The translations under genes and the position numbers were made by a program. This document shows positions 1-6,177 of a DNA stretch of 19,610 nucleotides, piece by piece (position 1 is the first letter of the stretch; each line of letters starts with the position of its first letter). Source of the stretch: an uncultured Mycoplasmatota bacterium (lineage in GTDB: Bacteria; Bacillota_I; Bacilli_A; RF39; UBA660); assembly GCA_900544625.1 (NCBI GenBank), contig UQVR01000022.1, positions 1 to 19,610 of the forward strand, written 5' to 3'. Under the pieces are notes generated by a model. It was given only the letters and a program-made list of their open reading frames with translations, had not been told where the DNA came from and searched no databases.

Positions 1-68
1 TTATAAATAGCATCTACTATAATATTACCTTCACTATTTTTATATATAATTAATTTATTATCTTCCAT
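1..68 (-). CDS. N-terminus of a RhuM-like protein (partial, runs off the left edge)
   Basis: Only 22 codons are present, beginning MEDNKLIIYKNSEGNI. The start is well supported: AAAGGAG lies about 8 bases before the ATG. The opening (short polar start, then IIY-x-x-x-EGNI) resembles the N-terminus of the virulence RhuM family, proteins often found in mobile islands and near phage-type antirepressors. That assignment rests on a very short stretch. The upstream neighbours (a 29-codon ORF and a decayed dinD) fit a mobile-element remnant. Whether the gene is intact cannot be judged from this window. Confidence 0.5.
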   Translation of the reverse strand, partial: MEDNKLIIYKNSEGNIIVDAIY

Positions 69-84
69 TAATAATCTCCTTTCC

Positions 85-100
85 TTTAGTTTTTCATAAG
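85..100. repeat. 16-bp direct repeat, copy 1
   Basis: The sequence tttagtttttcataag is identical at 85-100 and 904-919. On the minus strand both copies encode YEKLK in the frame of the flanking small ORFs, and similarity extends a few bases upstream with small gaps. This suggests a local duplication in the decaying zone. Confidence 0.55.
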
Positions 101-219
101 TCATACACTTATCAATTTGAATTAAAATTTATTAAAAAACGTCCCAAAATGTAAAAAGCATTTAGTAAAATTTTCTTTTATTTTCAAGTATTCAAGTGTG
201 TTTTTTCATGACTTTCCAC

Positions 220-309
220 TTACCAGTTAATCCCAGTAGATAATACAACTTTTGCTTCACTATTATTTTCTCTTTTTTTTCTTTCTTTTCTTTTTTGATA
301 CATGTTCAT
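220..309 (-). CDS. 29-residue basic small protein, possible fragment of a YlqF/RbgA N-terminus
   Basis: A 29-codon ORF starting MNMYQKRKERKKKRENN and ending STGINW before a TAA. It has its own signals: GGAAG about 8 bases upstream of the ATG and an extended -10 (TGTTATAAT) at 346-354. The N-terminal half is very basic. The closing INW recalls the start of the ribosome-assembly GTPase YlqF/RbgA (INWFPGHM). The bases just after the stop can be read, with indels, as an eroded YPGHMKKT, so this may be the surviving head of a truncated gene rather than a true small gene. The function is not known. Confidence 0.4.
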   Translation of the reverse strand: MNMYQKRKERKKRENNSEAKVVLSTGINW

Positions 310-345
310 TTTAATTACTTCCTTTTTTAATTAAAATCTTTTTTA

Positions 346-354
346 ATTATAACA
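346..354 (-). promoter_or_regulatory. Extended -10 promoter before the 29-codon ORF
   Basis: The minus strand reads TGTTATAAT, a perfect -10 with the TG extension. No good -35 lies 17 bases upstream. It sits about 37 bases before the ATG at 309 and just downstream of the dinD remnant. Confidence 0.4.
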
Positions 355-387
355 CATTTTAATATAAATTTATTTTATCTTTTCAAT

Positions 388-766
388 TTATTTTTGTTTT
401 CTTGTTAGTATTGCAAAATAGGTTTGTCCCATGGCAACAACTTCTTTACTGAGATCAACATTTTGTACTATTAAATAACAATGTATCTTGATAATTTATA
501 AACTTTAATAAATTTCTCTTTACCTTTACCAGTTTTTATTGGCTTGGTAATCTCAGCAACCCAATTTCTTTGAATGAAACACTATTTTGAGCAGATGTTA
601 TAGCTTTATCTATTACTTTTTGAAAATTTCTCCAGTCTTTATATTCTAAAACTTTTGAAAGTTCTCTAGCAAGCCAATACTCATTACCACATTCATCAAC
701 ATGTTTTATATTTTCAAAAACATTATTTGTATAGTTAGTTTCAATTATAACAATTATTACCTCCAT
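388..766 (-). pseudogene. dinD: dinD (DNA-damage-inducible protein D) remnant, two frameshifts and C-terminal truncation
   Basis: The first frame gives a DinD-like N-terminal (BRO-N type) segment, with NEYWLARELSKVLEYKDWRN and a following VIDKAITSAQNS, then ends at 536. Shifting frame near 580 recovers EITKPIKTGKGKEKFIKVYKLSRY. A second one-base shift near 488 recovers CYLIVQN and then EVVAMGQTYFAILTRKQK before a TAA at 388-390. These three pieces line up in order with DinD, which is usually near 280 residues. Here only about 125 codons remain and the C-terminal half is gone. The nominal ATG at 766 lies on the Shine-Dalgarno itself (ATGGAGGT), so the true start codon has probably also been lost. 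DinD binds RecA-dependent structures in E. coli, but this copy should be inactive. Confidence 0.85.
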
Positions 767-820
767 TTCAATTATTTGTATTTTTTTTATAATTTACTTT
801 TTCTTTTTTTACAAGAATTT

Positions 821-829
821 ATTATACCA
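821..829 (-). promoter_or_regulatory. Extended -10 element upstream of the dinD remnant
   Basis: The minus strand reads TGGTATAAT, a perfect -10 with the TG extension, about 55 bases upstream of the dinD start. No convincing -35 is visible. It may be a secondary dinD promoter downstream of the SOS-box promoter at 1024-1052. Confidence 0.35.
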
Positions 830-890
830 TTTATTTATAATGTCTCATAGTTTTTCCGTTTAATTTTATTTTAACTTTACATTATTATTT

Positions 891-947
891 TTATTTATTA
901 TCTTTTAGTTTTTCATAAGCACATTTATAATCTAATTCATTGTCTAT
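891..947 (-). pseudogene. Relic small ORF with ATA where a start codon is expected
   Basis: After a purine-rich AAGGGGG (954-960) and a 6-base spacer, the frame reads ATA then DNELDYKCAYEKLKDNK and TAA. The position is right for an ATG, so a start lost to ATA is likely. The 3' half repeats almost exactly upstream of the RhuM-like gene: CTTATGAAAAACTAAA on the minus strand in both places. It follows the SOS-box promoter directly. This could also be chance, because it is very short. The remainder of 767-1118 is AT-rich and shows no other gene. Confidence 0.25.
904..919. repeat. 16-bp direct repeat, copy 2
   Basis: Second copy of the repeat at 85-100. Here it forms the 3' end of the relic ORF at 891-947. 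Confidence 0.55.
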
Positions 948-1023
948 TTTTATCCCCCTTATAAATTAGTAAAAAATTTTATTTAATTATATTTCTTGCT
1001 ATGTTATAATTTTTAACGCATCT

Positions 1024-1052
1024 ATCATAACATACGTTCGACTACAAATCAA
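1024..1052 (-). promoter_or_regulatory. Promoter heading the dinD relic zone
   Basis: On the minus strand TTGATT, a 17-base spacer, then TATGAT with an upstream TG (TGTTATGAT). It is the best promoter in the first 1.1 kb. It reads toward the relic ORF at 891-947 and the dinD remnant at 388-766. A LexA-type box lies over its spacer and -10. Confidence 0.6.
1027..1040. promoter_or_regulatory. LexA/DinR-type SOS box
   Basis: The plus strand reads ataacatacgttcg. Compared with the Gram-positive LexA consensus CGAACATATGTTCG, it matches 11 of 14 positions, or 12 if the consensus Y is allowed. The right half (GTTCG) is perfect and the left half keeps AAC. It overlaps the -10 and spacer of the promoter at 1024-1052, where a repressor would block RNA polymerase. 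It stands upstream of a DNA-damage-inducible gene family, which makes chance less likely. Confidence 0.6.
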
Positions 1053-1081
1053 GACATATAATAATAAAAAAATAGAAAGTT

Positions 1082-1108
1082 AAAAAAAGAACTATTTCTA
1101 GCCCTTTT
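1082..1108 (-). terminator. Rho-independent terminator of the HepT-like/HipA-like operon
   Basis: On the minus strand AAAAGGGCTA, loop GAAA, TAGTTCTTTT form a 10-bp stem with two G-U pairs, followed by a run of T. It begins about 10 bases after the stop of the last gene of the operon (1119). Confidence 0.75.
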
Positions 1109-1118
1109 ATAATGTGTT

Positions 1119-1724
1119 TTATCTTTCTTTTTTAACATCTTTAATTGTTTTAAAATAAAAGTTTTTTAAACTATAATTTCTTTCTAATTGAATAAAATGT
1201 TTTTTTAATTGTTCCTGTTTTTTTGTATTTGCAATACTACTTAACATCATATCAATCATGGTATTATTAGTAATTACATTACTTTGAACATTTGCATTAA
1301 ACATATATGTCATATATTCATTATTAATTAAAATGGTATAACCATAAAACTTATCTGCTTTGTAAAGAAAGAATACATCATCTAATTTATCACCAAACAA
1401 AATTATAATCGGAGATTTTATTATTAAGTTTTTAATAGTTAACTCGTCTAAACCAACACTTTTTAAATTTTCTTTTAATTTAGATAGCATTTCAAAAGAA
1501 AATACATAGAAATTAGATTCCGCTTCTTTTAAATAATCATTGCAAGCAACAGCCATTCTTAAGTTTTTGGCTAAGGCATCAAACTCTTTACTTGTTAGTC
1601 CAAAAGTTATCCTAAAGATTTGATATATAGGATTTTGTTTATTAGCATCTTTACTAGATAAATTATTATCTCTATCTTTAAGATATTTGATAGTAAATCT
1701 ATTTATAACATCTATAGCATTCAT
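1119..1724 (-). CDS. Unknown 201-residue protein, third gene of a HepT-like/HipA-like operon
   Basis: I do not recognise this family. The protein is soluble, with no signal peptide or membrane segment. The N-terminal half (to about residue 110) looks mainly helical and charged. A more hydrophobic centre (about 103-140, with IIILFGDKLDDVFFLYKADKF and YGYTILIN) suggests a small alpha/beta core, and the C-terminus is lysine-rich. The ATG overlaps the stop of the kinase gene (ATGA), preceded by AAAGGAAG, so the two are translationally coupled. Such coupling suggests a partner, substrate or regulator of the kinase. It is followed by a strong terminator, which makes it the last gene of the operon. 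Confidence 0.75.
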   Translation of the reverse strand: MNAIDVINRFTIKYLKDRDNNLSSKDANKQNPIYQIFRITFGLTSKEFDALAKNLRMAVACNDYLKEAESNFYVFSFEMLSKLKENLKSVGLDELTIKNLIIKSPIIILFGDKLDDVFFLYKADKFYGYTILINNEYMTYMFNANVQSNVITNNTMIDMMLSSIANTKKQEQLKKHFIQLERNYSLKNFYFKTIKDVKKER

Positions 1725-2977
1725 AAGCTTCTTCCTTTCATTCCCAATAATTCTTTTATTTCATTTAAATTATATTGTAAAATAGTTTTTACAACTAGTT
1801 TTACTTCTGGTGGAACTTCTTTTTTTGTTTTAATTTCGATATTTTTAAACATTCCTTCTATGGCAAATTCATCTATTCTATTTATTAATCTATCTAATTT
1901 TATTATAACTTCATCAGATGAATGACTGATAAACTTAGCAATTTGAGTAGTTTTTTTATCTCTATTTTTAACATCATCCATTTCAACCTTTAGTCCTGGA
2001 GCTCCACTATTAATTGATTGGGCTAACATTTCTGTAACTCGAATTTTTTTGGGCTCACTTAATTTCCCATGCATAAGTTGATCGACTCTTTTACATATTG
2101 CTATTGCTCCATTTTTCTTATTTAAGCAAAATATTCCTGAGTTATCATAGATACTAGCAAGTTTTATTTCATTCGTGTTTTTGTCAATAATAACACTCCA
2201 GTTATCAGTATGTCTATCACCATGTGATGTAAGTATATCAAATATAAACATATTAATCAAATCGTTCATAAATTCTTCGGTATTTAGTTTCAATTTAAAC
2301 ATAGTAGAATAAATTTCAATTATGGACCATAAGTCATATAAATTATTTGTTAAAAGAATACCTTTTTCCCTTTTTTGAGGATTAAAATCTTCATTATACA
2401 TCATTTCAACATCTTCAAAAAATTGAAAATATTTATATATTGTTTCATTTTTTGAAATATCACTATTATTTTCAAAACAATCAATACTTGTACTAATAAC
2501 CAATACAGCTAAATCATTGCTAAAACTTATTTTGAAATTATCATCTAACATAAGATATTCTGAGTAATTATTTATGTTATATTTCTTTAATAAACTTTTA
2601 AATTCATTTAAAAGATAAAATAAAATTAAGATATAATCGGTATAAACTGTTGATATTATTTCAGAACCAGATACCATTGTTTCTCTATCTTCATTTACAA
2701 TACTTTTAGTTATAACTCCAAGATTGTCATTAAAAATTGCCAGATCATATTGAGCACAATTCATTCCTAGTAATTTTGCAAATTCATAACCAATTAGTTC
2801 TGCATAATCTTCATAAGTTTCAGGATATATATCTTTGTACATCATTTTATGATTATTAAACCAAAATTTATTTTTTCTTGCCCCACGTTGTTCTGTATCA
2901 CTATATTTTATTACTTGTTCTTCTTTAGCTTTGTTTATATTTATTCTACCATTTTCTCTATATTTTTCTAATTCCAT
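1721..2977 (-). CDS. HipA-like / PI-kinase-fold protein kinase
   Basis: 418 residues. The diagnostic stretch is DILTSHGDRHTDNW at about 247-260 followed by IKLASIYDNSG at about 271-281. It supplies a catalytic Asp (D254) with His-x-x-Asn (H256, N259) and a metal-binding Asp (D278), the arrangement seen in HipA-C and the related phosphatidylinositol-kinase-like bacterial kinases. Upstream, a strand with K44/K48 and the segment YAELIGYEFAKLLGMNCAQYDLA followed by GVITKSIV match the N-lobe of HipA-like proteins. HipA kinases phosphorylate cellular targets, classically glutamyl-tRNA synthetase, and act as toxins with an HTH antitoxin (HipB). No HTH gene is present here. The gene starts 4 bases after the HepT-like gene and overlaps the next gene by 4 bases. 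Kinase fold is likely; target and toxicity are inferred. Confidence 0.7.
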   Translation of the reverse strand: MELEKYRENGRININKAKEEQVIKYSDTEQRGARKNKFWFNNHKMMYKDIYPETYEDYAELIGYEFAKLLGMNCAQYDLAIFNDNLGVITKSIVNEDRETMVSGSEIISTVYTDYILILFYLLNEFKSLLKKYNINNYSEYLMLDDNFKISFSNDLAVLVISTSIDCFENNSDISKNETIYKYFQFFEDVEMMYNEDFNPQKREKGILLTNNLYDLWSIIEIYSTMFKLKLNTEEFMNDLINMFIFDILTSHGDRHTDNWSVIIDKNTNEIKLASIYDNSGIFCLNKKNGAIAICKRVDQLMHGKLSEPKKIRVTEMLAQSINSGAPGLKVEMDDVKNRDKKTTQIAKFISHSSDEVIIKLDRLINRIDEFAIEGMFKNIEIKTKKEVPPEVKLVVKTILQYNLNEIKELLGMKGRSL

Positions 2978-2981
2978 AATA

Positions 2982-3311
2982 TTATATTACCTCATTTAGC
3001 TTTTCATATAATTCTTCTTTTAACAATTTACTTCCTGAATCATAAACGTCTTTAACATTCATTTCATATCCAACTTTTTCTTCATCTAAAGCCTTTTCTT
3101 TTATTATATCCCAGTTGATATTTGAATATTTATTTTTAGTTTCCTCACTTATCTTTGATAAACATTCACCGATTTTTATAACTCTATTTATAACTTTATT
3201 AAATTCGTTTGTATTATCAAAGAAAAAAGTTTCATCTTTATCTTTGGTTATTAAATCTAACTCGTTAATGTACTTAATTATATTTTTTATTATTAATTCG
3301 TCTTTATTCAT
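2982..3311 (-). CDS. HepT-like (DUF86) protein lacking the catalytic RX4HXY motif
   Basis: 109 residues, all helical. The run NKVINRVIKIGECLSKISEE and the following KYSNINWDIIKE reproduces the HepT core (VIRNLEIIGEAVKNLSEE...YPEIPW). Family members then carry R-x4-H-x-Y in a MRN-LIHEYF segment, the RNase/AMPylation site. Here the aligned stretch reads EKALDEEKVGYEMNVKDVYD, with neither the Arg nor the His. The C-terminal helix (LLKEELYEKLNEVI) again looks family-like. The protein is therefore probably a non-catalytic HepT relative serving as a binding or antitoxin-like partner. It is first in the operon, behind a near-consensus promoter. No MntA-type nucleotidyltransferase, the usual HepT partner, is adjacent. 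Confidence 0.6.
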   Translation of the reverse strand: MNKDELIIKNIIKYINELDLITKDKDETFFFDNTNEFNKVINRVIKIGECLSKISEETKNKYSNINWDIIKEKALDEEKVGYEMNVKDVYDSGSKLLKEELYEKLNEVI

Positions 3312-3333
3312 TTTTTTACTCTTCTTAATTCAA

Positions 3334-3362
3334 ATTATATCAAAATTATTTTATATAAACAA
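3334..3362 (-). promoter_or_regulatory. Promoter of the HepT-like/HipA-like operon
   Basis: The minus strand has TTGTTT, a 17-base spacer, and a perfect TATAAT, about 23 bases before the ATG at 3311. No inverted repeat that would suggest an autoregulatory operator is obvious. Confidence 0.7.
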
Positions 3363-3442
3363 TGATTTTAAAATAGCATTAAAAATTAGTAACATTTTAT
3401 TTATTTGTATGATAAAATAAACTTACTAGGGAGATGGTTGGT

Positions 3443-5050
3443 TTGAAAAAGAATATTAACTTTATATTTGGACTCTTAAATAAAAAGAAAGTTTTGTTAT
3501 GTTTAAGTATTGAAGCATTTTTAGATCTTTTGTATTATTTTATTCCTTTTACTTTCGCTTTATTTTTAACATTACCATTTACTTTAAAAAAAGCAATTAC
3601 TGTAACTACAATTTTTGTGATTTCTAAAGTTCTAAGATGTTTTGTGTTATACTTAGAAAGATTAGTTATGGATGACTATTTATATAAATATTCTTATGAA
3701 CAATCATTAGAATATTATAAATCACTTACAAAAATTCCTGTTGAAACATTATTTAATTATCAAACTGGATACTTACAAAGCATTATTGAAAAGACCTCTA
3801 CATTAGTAAAGGATATTTTAAGTGCTGAATATATTGGAATAATTTTATCTTTTACTTTTTTCTTTTATACTTTGTTTAAACAATCTGTTTTACTATTTTT
3901 TATAGCTTTAATAATGAGTGCTGCATGTGTTTTAGTGAGTGTTTACATATTAAAGAAAGCAAACAAAAAAGTTGAATCATTATATGATCAAGAGTATGAA
4001 TATTCTTCTGTTTACCAAGATTTCATAAGTAATATTAAAACTGTCAGAGCATTAAACAATAATACTTATTTTGAAAATAGAATTAAAGAAGAAGGAATGT
4101 TATGTAAAAAGAAAAATATAGATTATATTAAATGCTATTCTTTGGAGGAACTTGTAAGAAATATTTTAATCGTTATTCCTTTTATACTTGCTCTTTTAAA
4201 AGCTATTTATGATTTAGCTAATGGGGTTGATACACTCGGTCTAATTACATTTTATATTTCTTTATATCTAGAAATGGGATTTATATTTGATGAATTATCC
4301 GTTACTATTGTAAATTGTTTTGAATTAAAAGCTATTAAACAAAAATGTAATCAATTATTTAAAAAAATTGATAACAGAAAAATACTAAAAAAATTTAATA
4401 CAATCAGTTTGAATAATGTAAAAATAAATTATAAAGATGTAAAGTTTAGCATAAACATTAAAGACTTTGTAATAAATAAAAATGATAAAATTTCTATTAC
4501 TGGAAAATCTGGTCAAGGTAAAACTTCCTTAATTAATTTAATTTTAGGAAATATCAATTCATATGATGGAGATGTATATTTTGATAAACTTAGTTTACTT
4601 GATTACAAATTAGATATTGGAATTGTGAGTCAAGAAATAGAATTATTTAATATGAGTTTAAAGGATAATTTGTGCTTAGATAAAAATATAGATAATGAAG
4701 AAATAAAAAGTTATTTGAAAGAACTAGAACTTGATGAACTATTATTATTAAATGATGGACTATGCACAAAACTTGGAGAAAAAGGATTAAAACTTTCTAC
4801 AGGACAAAAAAGAAGAGTTAATATTTTAAGAAGCTATCTTATGAATAAAGATATTTATATATTAGATGAACCAACTTCAAATTTAGATAAGCATACTGAA
4901 GAGGTTGTTGTTAACTTTATTTTAAAATATTTTAAAAATAAAACTTTAATTATTGCAACTCACAACGAAAAAATAAATGAAATCTGTAATAAGTTTTATT
5001 ATTTTGAAAATCATAATTTATATTCAAAAAAACTAATTGTAAAAAATTAG
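3443..5050 (+). CDS. ABC exporter half-transporter (membrane domain fused to ATPase)
   Basis: About 535 residues, with an N-terminal exporter membrane domain of about six segments and a C-terminal ATPase. Counting from an alternative ATG at 3434, the landmarks are: Walker A GKSGQGKTS at 357-365, Q-loop Gln 400, signature LSTGQ at 454-458, Walker B IYILDEP at 474-480 and switch His 510. The signature has Thr in place of the usual Gly (LSGGQ), a tolerated but less common variant. AGGGAG abuts the ATG at 3434, leaving no spacing, so I prefer the TTG at 3443, which is 9 bases from it. The domain order matches peptide, lipid or drug exporters, and presumably two copies dimerise. The substrate is unknown, and no peptidase domain or peptide precursor is seen. 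It is single-gene and divergent from the kinase operon. Confidence 0.85.
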   Translation: MKKNINFIFGLLNKKKVLLCLSIEAFLDLLYYFIPFTFALFLTLPFTLKKAITVTTIFVISKVLRCFVLYLERLVMDDYLYKYSYEQSLEYYKSLTKIPVETLFNYQTGYLQSIIEKTSTLVKDILSAEYIGIILSFTFFFYTLFKQSVLLFFIALIMSAACVLVSVYILKKANKKVESLYDQEYEYSSVYQDFISNIKTVRALNNNTYFENRIKEEGMLCKKKNIDYIKCYSLEELVRNILIVIPFILALLKAIYDLANGVDTLGLITFYISLYLEMGFIFDELSVTIVNCFELKAIKQKCNQLFKKIDNRKILKKFNTISLNNVKINYKDVKFSINIKDFVINKNDKISITGKSGQGKTSLINLILGNINSYDGDVYFDKLSLLDYKLDIGIVSQEIELFNMSLKDNLCLDKNIDNEEIKSYLKELELDELLLLNDGLCTKLGEKGLKLSTGQKRRVNILRSYLMNKDIYILDEPTSNLDKHTEEVVVNFILKYFKNKTLIIATHNEKINEICNKFYYFENHNLYSKKLIVKN

Positions 5051-5060
5051 TTTTTTATTG
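5027..5060. terminator. Bidirectional terminator between the ABC exporter and the GNAT gene
   Basis: A perfect 12-bp stem (AAAAAACTAATT / AATTAGTTTTTT) with loop gtaaaa, arms 5027-5038 and 5045-5056. The U-tract exists on both strands because the arms begin and end in A/T runs. The hairpin contains the last codons and TAG stop of the exporter, and the GNAT stop (5055-5057) falls at its other edge, so it serves two convergent genes. Confidence 0.8.
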
Positions 5061-5522
5061 TTTATGCCATTCATGCATTATATAATTTACATTTTCATCT
5101 TCTTTATAGAAATTATATATTGGAATAAATTTTTCTTTAATATGTAAATTTAGAGAAGGAATATTTTTCTCATCGATGGCAGCATATATTGTATAATCTT
5201 TAAATTTTGTTTTTATATAATCATATATTTTGGAAGCTACCCCTTCTTTTAAATGATTTTTTGATGTTACCATTTCCCACATATAAATAGTTTTTTTAGG
5301 CATATTTTCTATATAATTAGGATATTTTTCAAGTTCACAAAAATCTTTTTCAAAATATAATACTGCATAGCCACATACATCATTATCCGTTTTACATACT
5401 ACTTTTAACATATTGTTATCATTTATTGATCTTAAATTGCAGTTATTGCCTATGTACCCCGAGTTATTTTCAATCCAAATTTTTCTTATTTCTTCTAAGC
5501 ATTCATTTTCTACGATATACAT
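5055..5522 (-). CDS. GNAT-family N-acetyltransferase
   Basis: 155 residues from the chosen start. The central acetyl-CoA-binding motif is visible as NHLKEGVASKIYDYIKTKF (the Q/R-x-x-G-x-G/A pattern with a relaxed first position), preceded by a strand IYMWEMVTS and followed by YTIYAAIDEKNIPSLNLHIKEKF, the usual beta5-alpha4 ending. The substrate cannot be told. An ATG at 5540 is in frame, but it would lie at or next to the transcription start set by the -10 at 5549-5554. GAGG sits at a proper distance before the ATG at 5522, so I take that one. It is a monocistronic gene, convergent with the exporter. Confidence 0.8.
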   Translation of the reverse strand: MYIVENECLEEIRKIWIENNSGYIGNNCNLRSINDNNMLKVVCKTDNDVCGYAVLYFEKDFCELEKYPNYIENMPKKTIYMWEMVTSKNHLKEGVASKIYDYIKTKFKDYTIYAAIDEKNIPSLNLHIKEKFIPIYNFYKEDENVNYIMHEWHKQ

Positions 5523-5548
5523 ATTTTTTACCTCTTTCATATAGTCTT

Positions 5549-5557
5549 ATTATACCA
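5549..5557 (-). promoter_or_regulatory. Extended -10 promoter of the GNAT gene
   Basis: The minus strand reads TGGTATAAT, a perfect -10 with the TG extension. Transcription would begin near 5540-5542, which argues for the internal ATG at 5522 as the start. The -35 region falls in the T-tract of the lipoprotein gene's terminator and is weak. Confidence 0.55.
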
Positions 5558-5564
5558 TGTTAGA

Positions 5565-5595
5565 AAAAAAGAAAAAAGAGTGTTTAATCACCCTT
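5565..5595 (-). terminator. Terminator of the lipoprotein gene
   Basis: The minus strand has AAGGGTG, loop ATTAAA, CACTCTT (7-bp stem with one G-U pair), then a T-rich run. The stem starts inside the stop codon of the gene ending at 5594. Confidence 0.7.
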
Positions 5596-6118
5596 AATTA
5601 CAAGTATACATATTTCTTTTGGCATAATCAGATTTAATACTTTCTAAAGTCATCTTACTAACCATATCTTTATTATAATCACTATTTATGTCTGCGACTT
5701 TAGTCATTATGATAGAATTTTTGGTAGTTGTAATTTCACAACTTTTAAAACCATATTCTTCATATTCTCCACAACTATAAGAAGATTTTTCTTTATCCAT
5801 GTTGTAATCATCAATTACATATTCATATGTATGGATTTCATAAAAAGCTAATAATTTGCTCCCCTCTTTGTTAAAATCATATATCTTACTTATCTTTTCA
5901 TTGATAGCAACTGGACTATTTTGTCTTTCATTCATTTGTTCTTGAGTTAGTCTTCCAGCATTCTTATTATCTAAATCAAATTTTTTAATCTTTTCTACTC
6001 TTGAACACTCAAACTTATTTGTATAACTTATTTCTTCTGGCTTAGTTATACTTTCTTTTTTAGAATCACATCCAGAAAGCATGATAATAGCACATATAAT
6101 AATTAAACCTTTTTTCAT
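5594..6118 (-). CDS. Predicted lipoprotein of unknown function
   Basis: 174 residues. A short N-terminal type II signal peptide ends in the lipobox LSGC with the acylated Cys at position 17 (MLSGCDSKKE). The mature protein should be anchored on the outer face of the membrane. The rest is polar and contains a few Cys (around 38, 116, 126 and near the C-terminus YTCN) that could pair as disulfides, but I recognise no domain. A YxxxIDDYNM segment and an SLxxIKSDYAKRN tail are all that stands out. It is monocistronic, with its own near-consensus promoter at 6144-6172 and its own terminator. The Shine-Dalgarno is weak (AGAGAAAAG). Confidence 0.75.
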   Translation of the reverse strand: MKKGLIIICAIIMLSGCDSKKESITKPEEISYTNKFECSRVEKIKKFDLDNKNAGRLTQEQMNERQNSPVAINEKISKIYDFNKEGSKLLAFYEIHTYEYVIDDYNMDKEKSSYSCGEYEEYGFKSCEITTTKNSIIMTKVADINSDYNKDMVSKMTLESIKSDYAKRNMYTCN

Positions 6119-6143
6119 TGTTTTTCTTTTCTCTATTATTTTT

Positions 6144-6172
6144 ATTATAACAGATTCTTACTAGAGAAACAA
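6144..6172 (-). promoter_or_regulatory. Promoter of the lipoprotein gene
   Basis: The minus strand has TTGTTT, a 17-base spacer, and TATAAT preceded by TGT (extended -10), about 26 bases upstream of the ATG at 6118. Confidence 0.7.
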
Positions 6173-6177
6173 TTAAT

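Noticed and set aside
3115..3420. Plus-strand reading frame of about 100 codons over the HepT-like gene
   Set aside because: It is hydrophobic only because of reverse-strand AT-rich codons. It is antisense to a gene with promoter and coupled neighbours.
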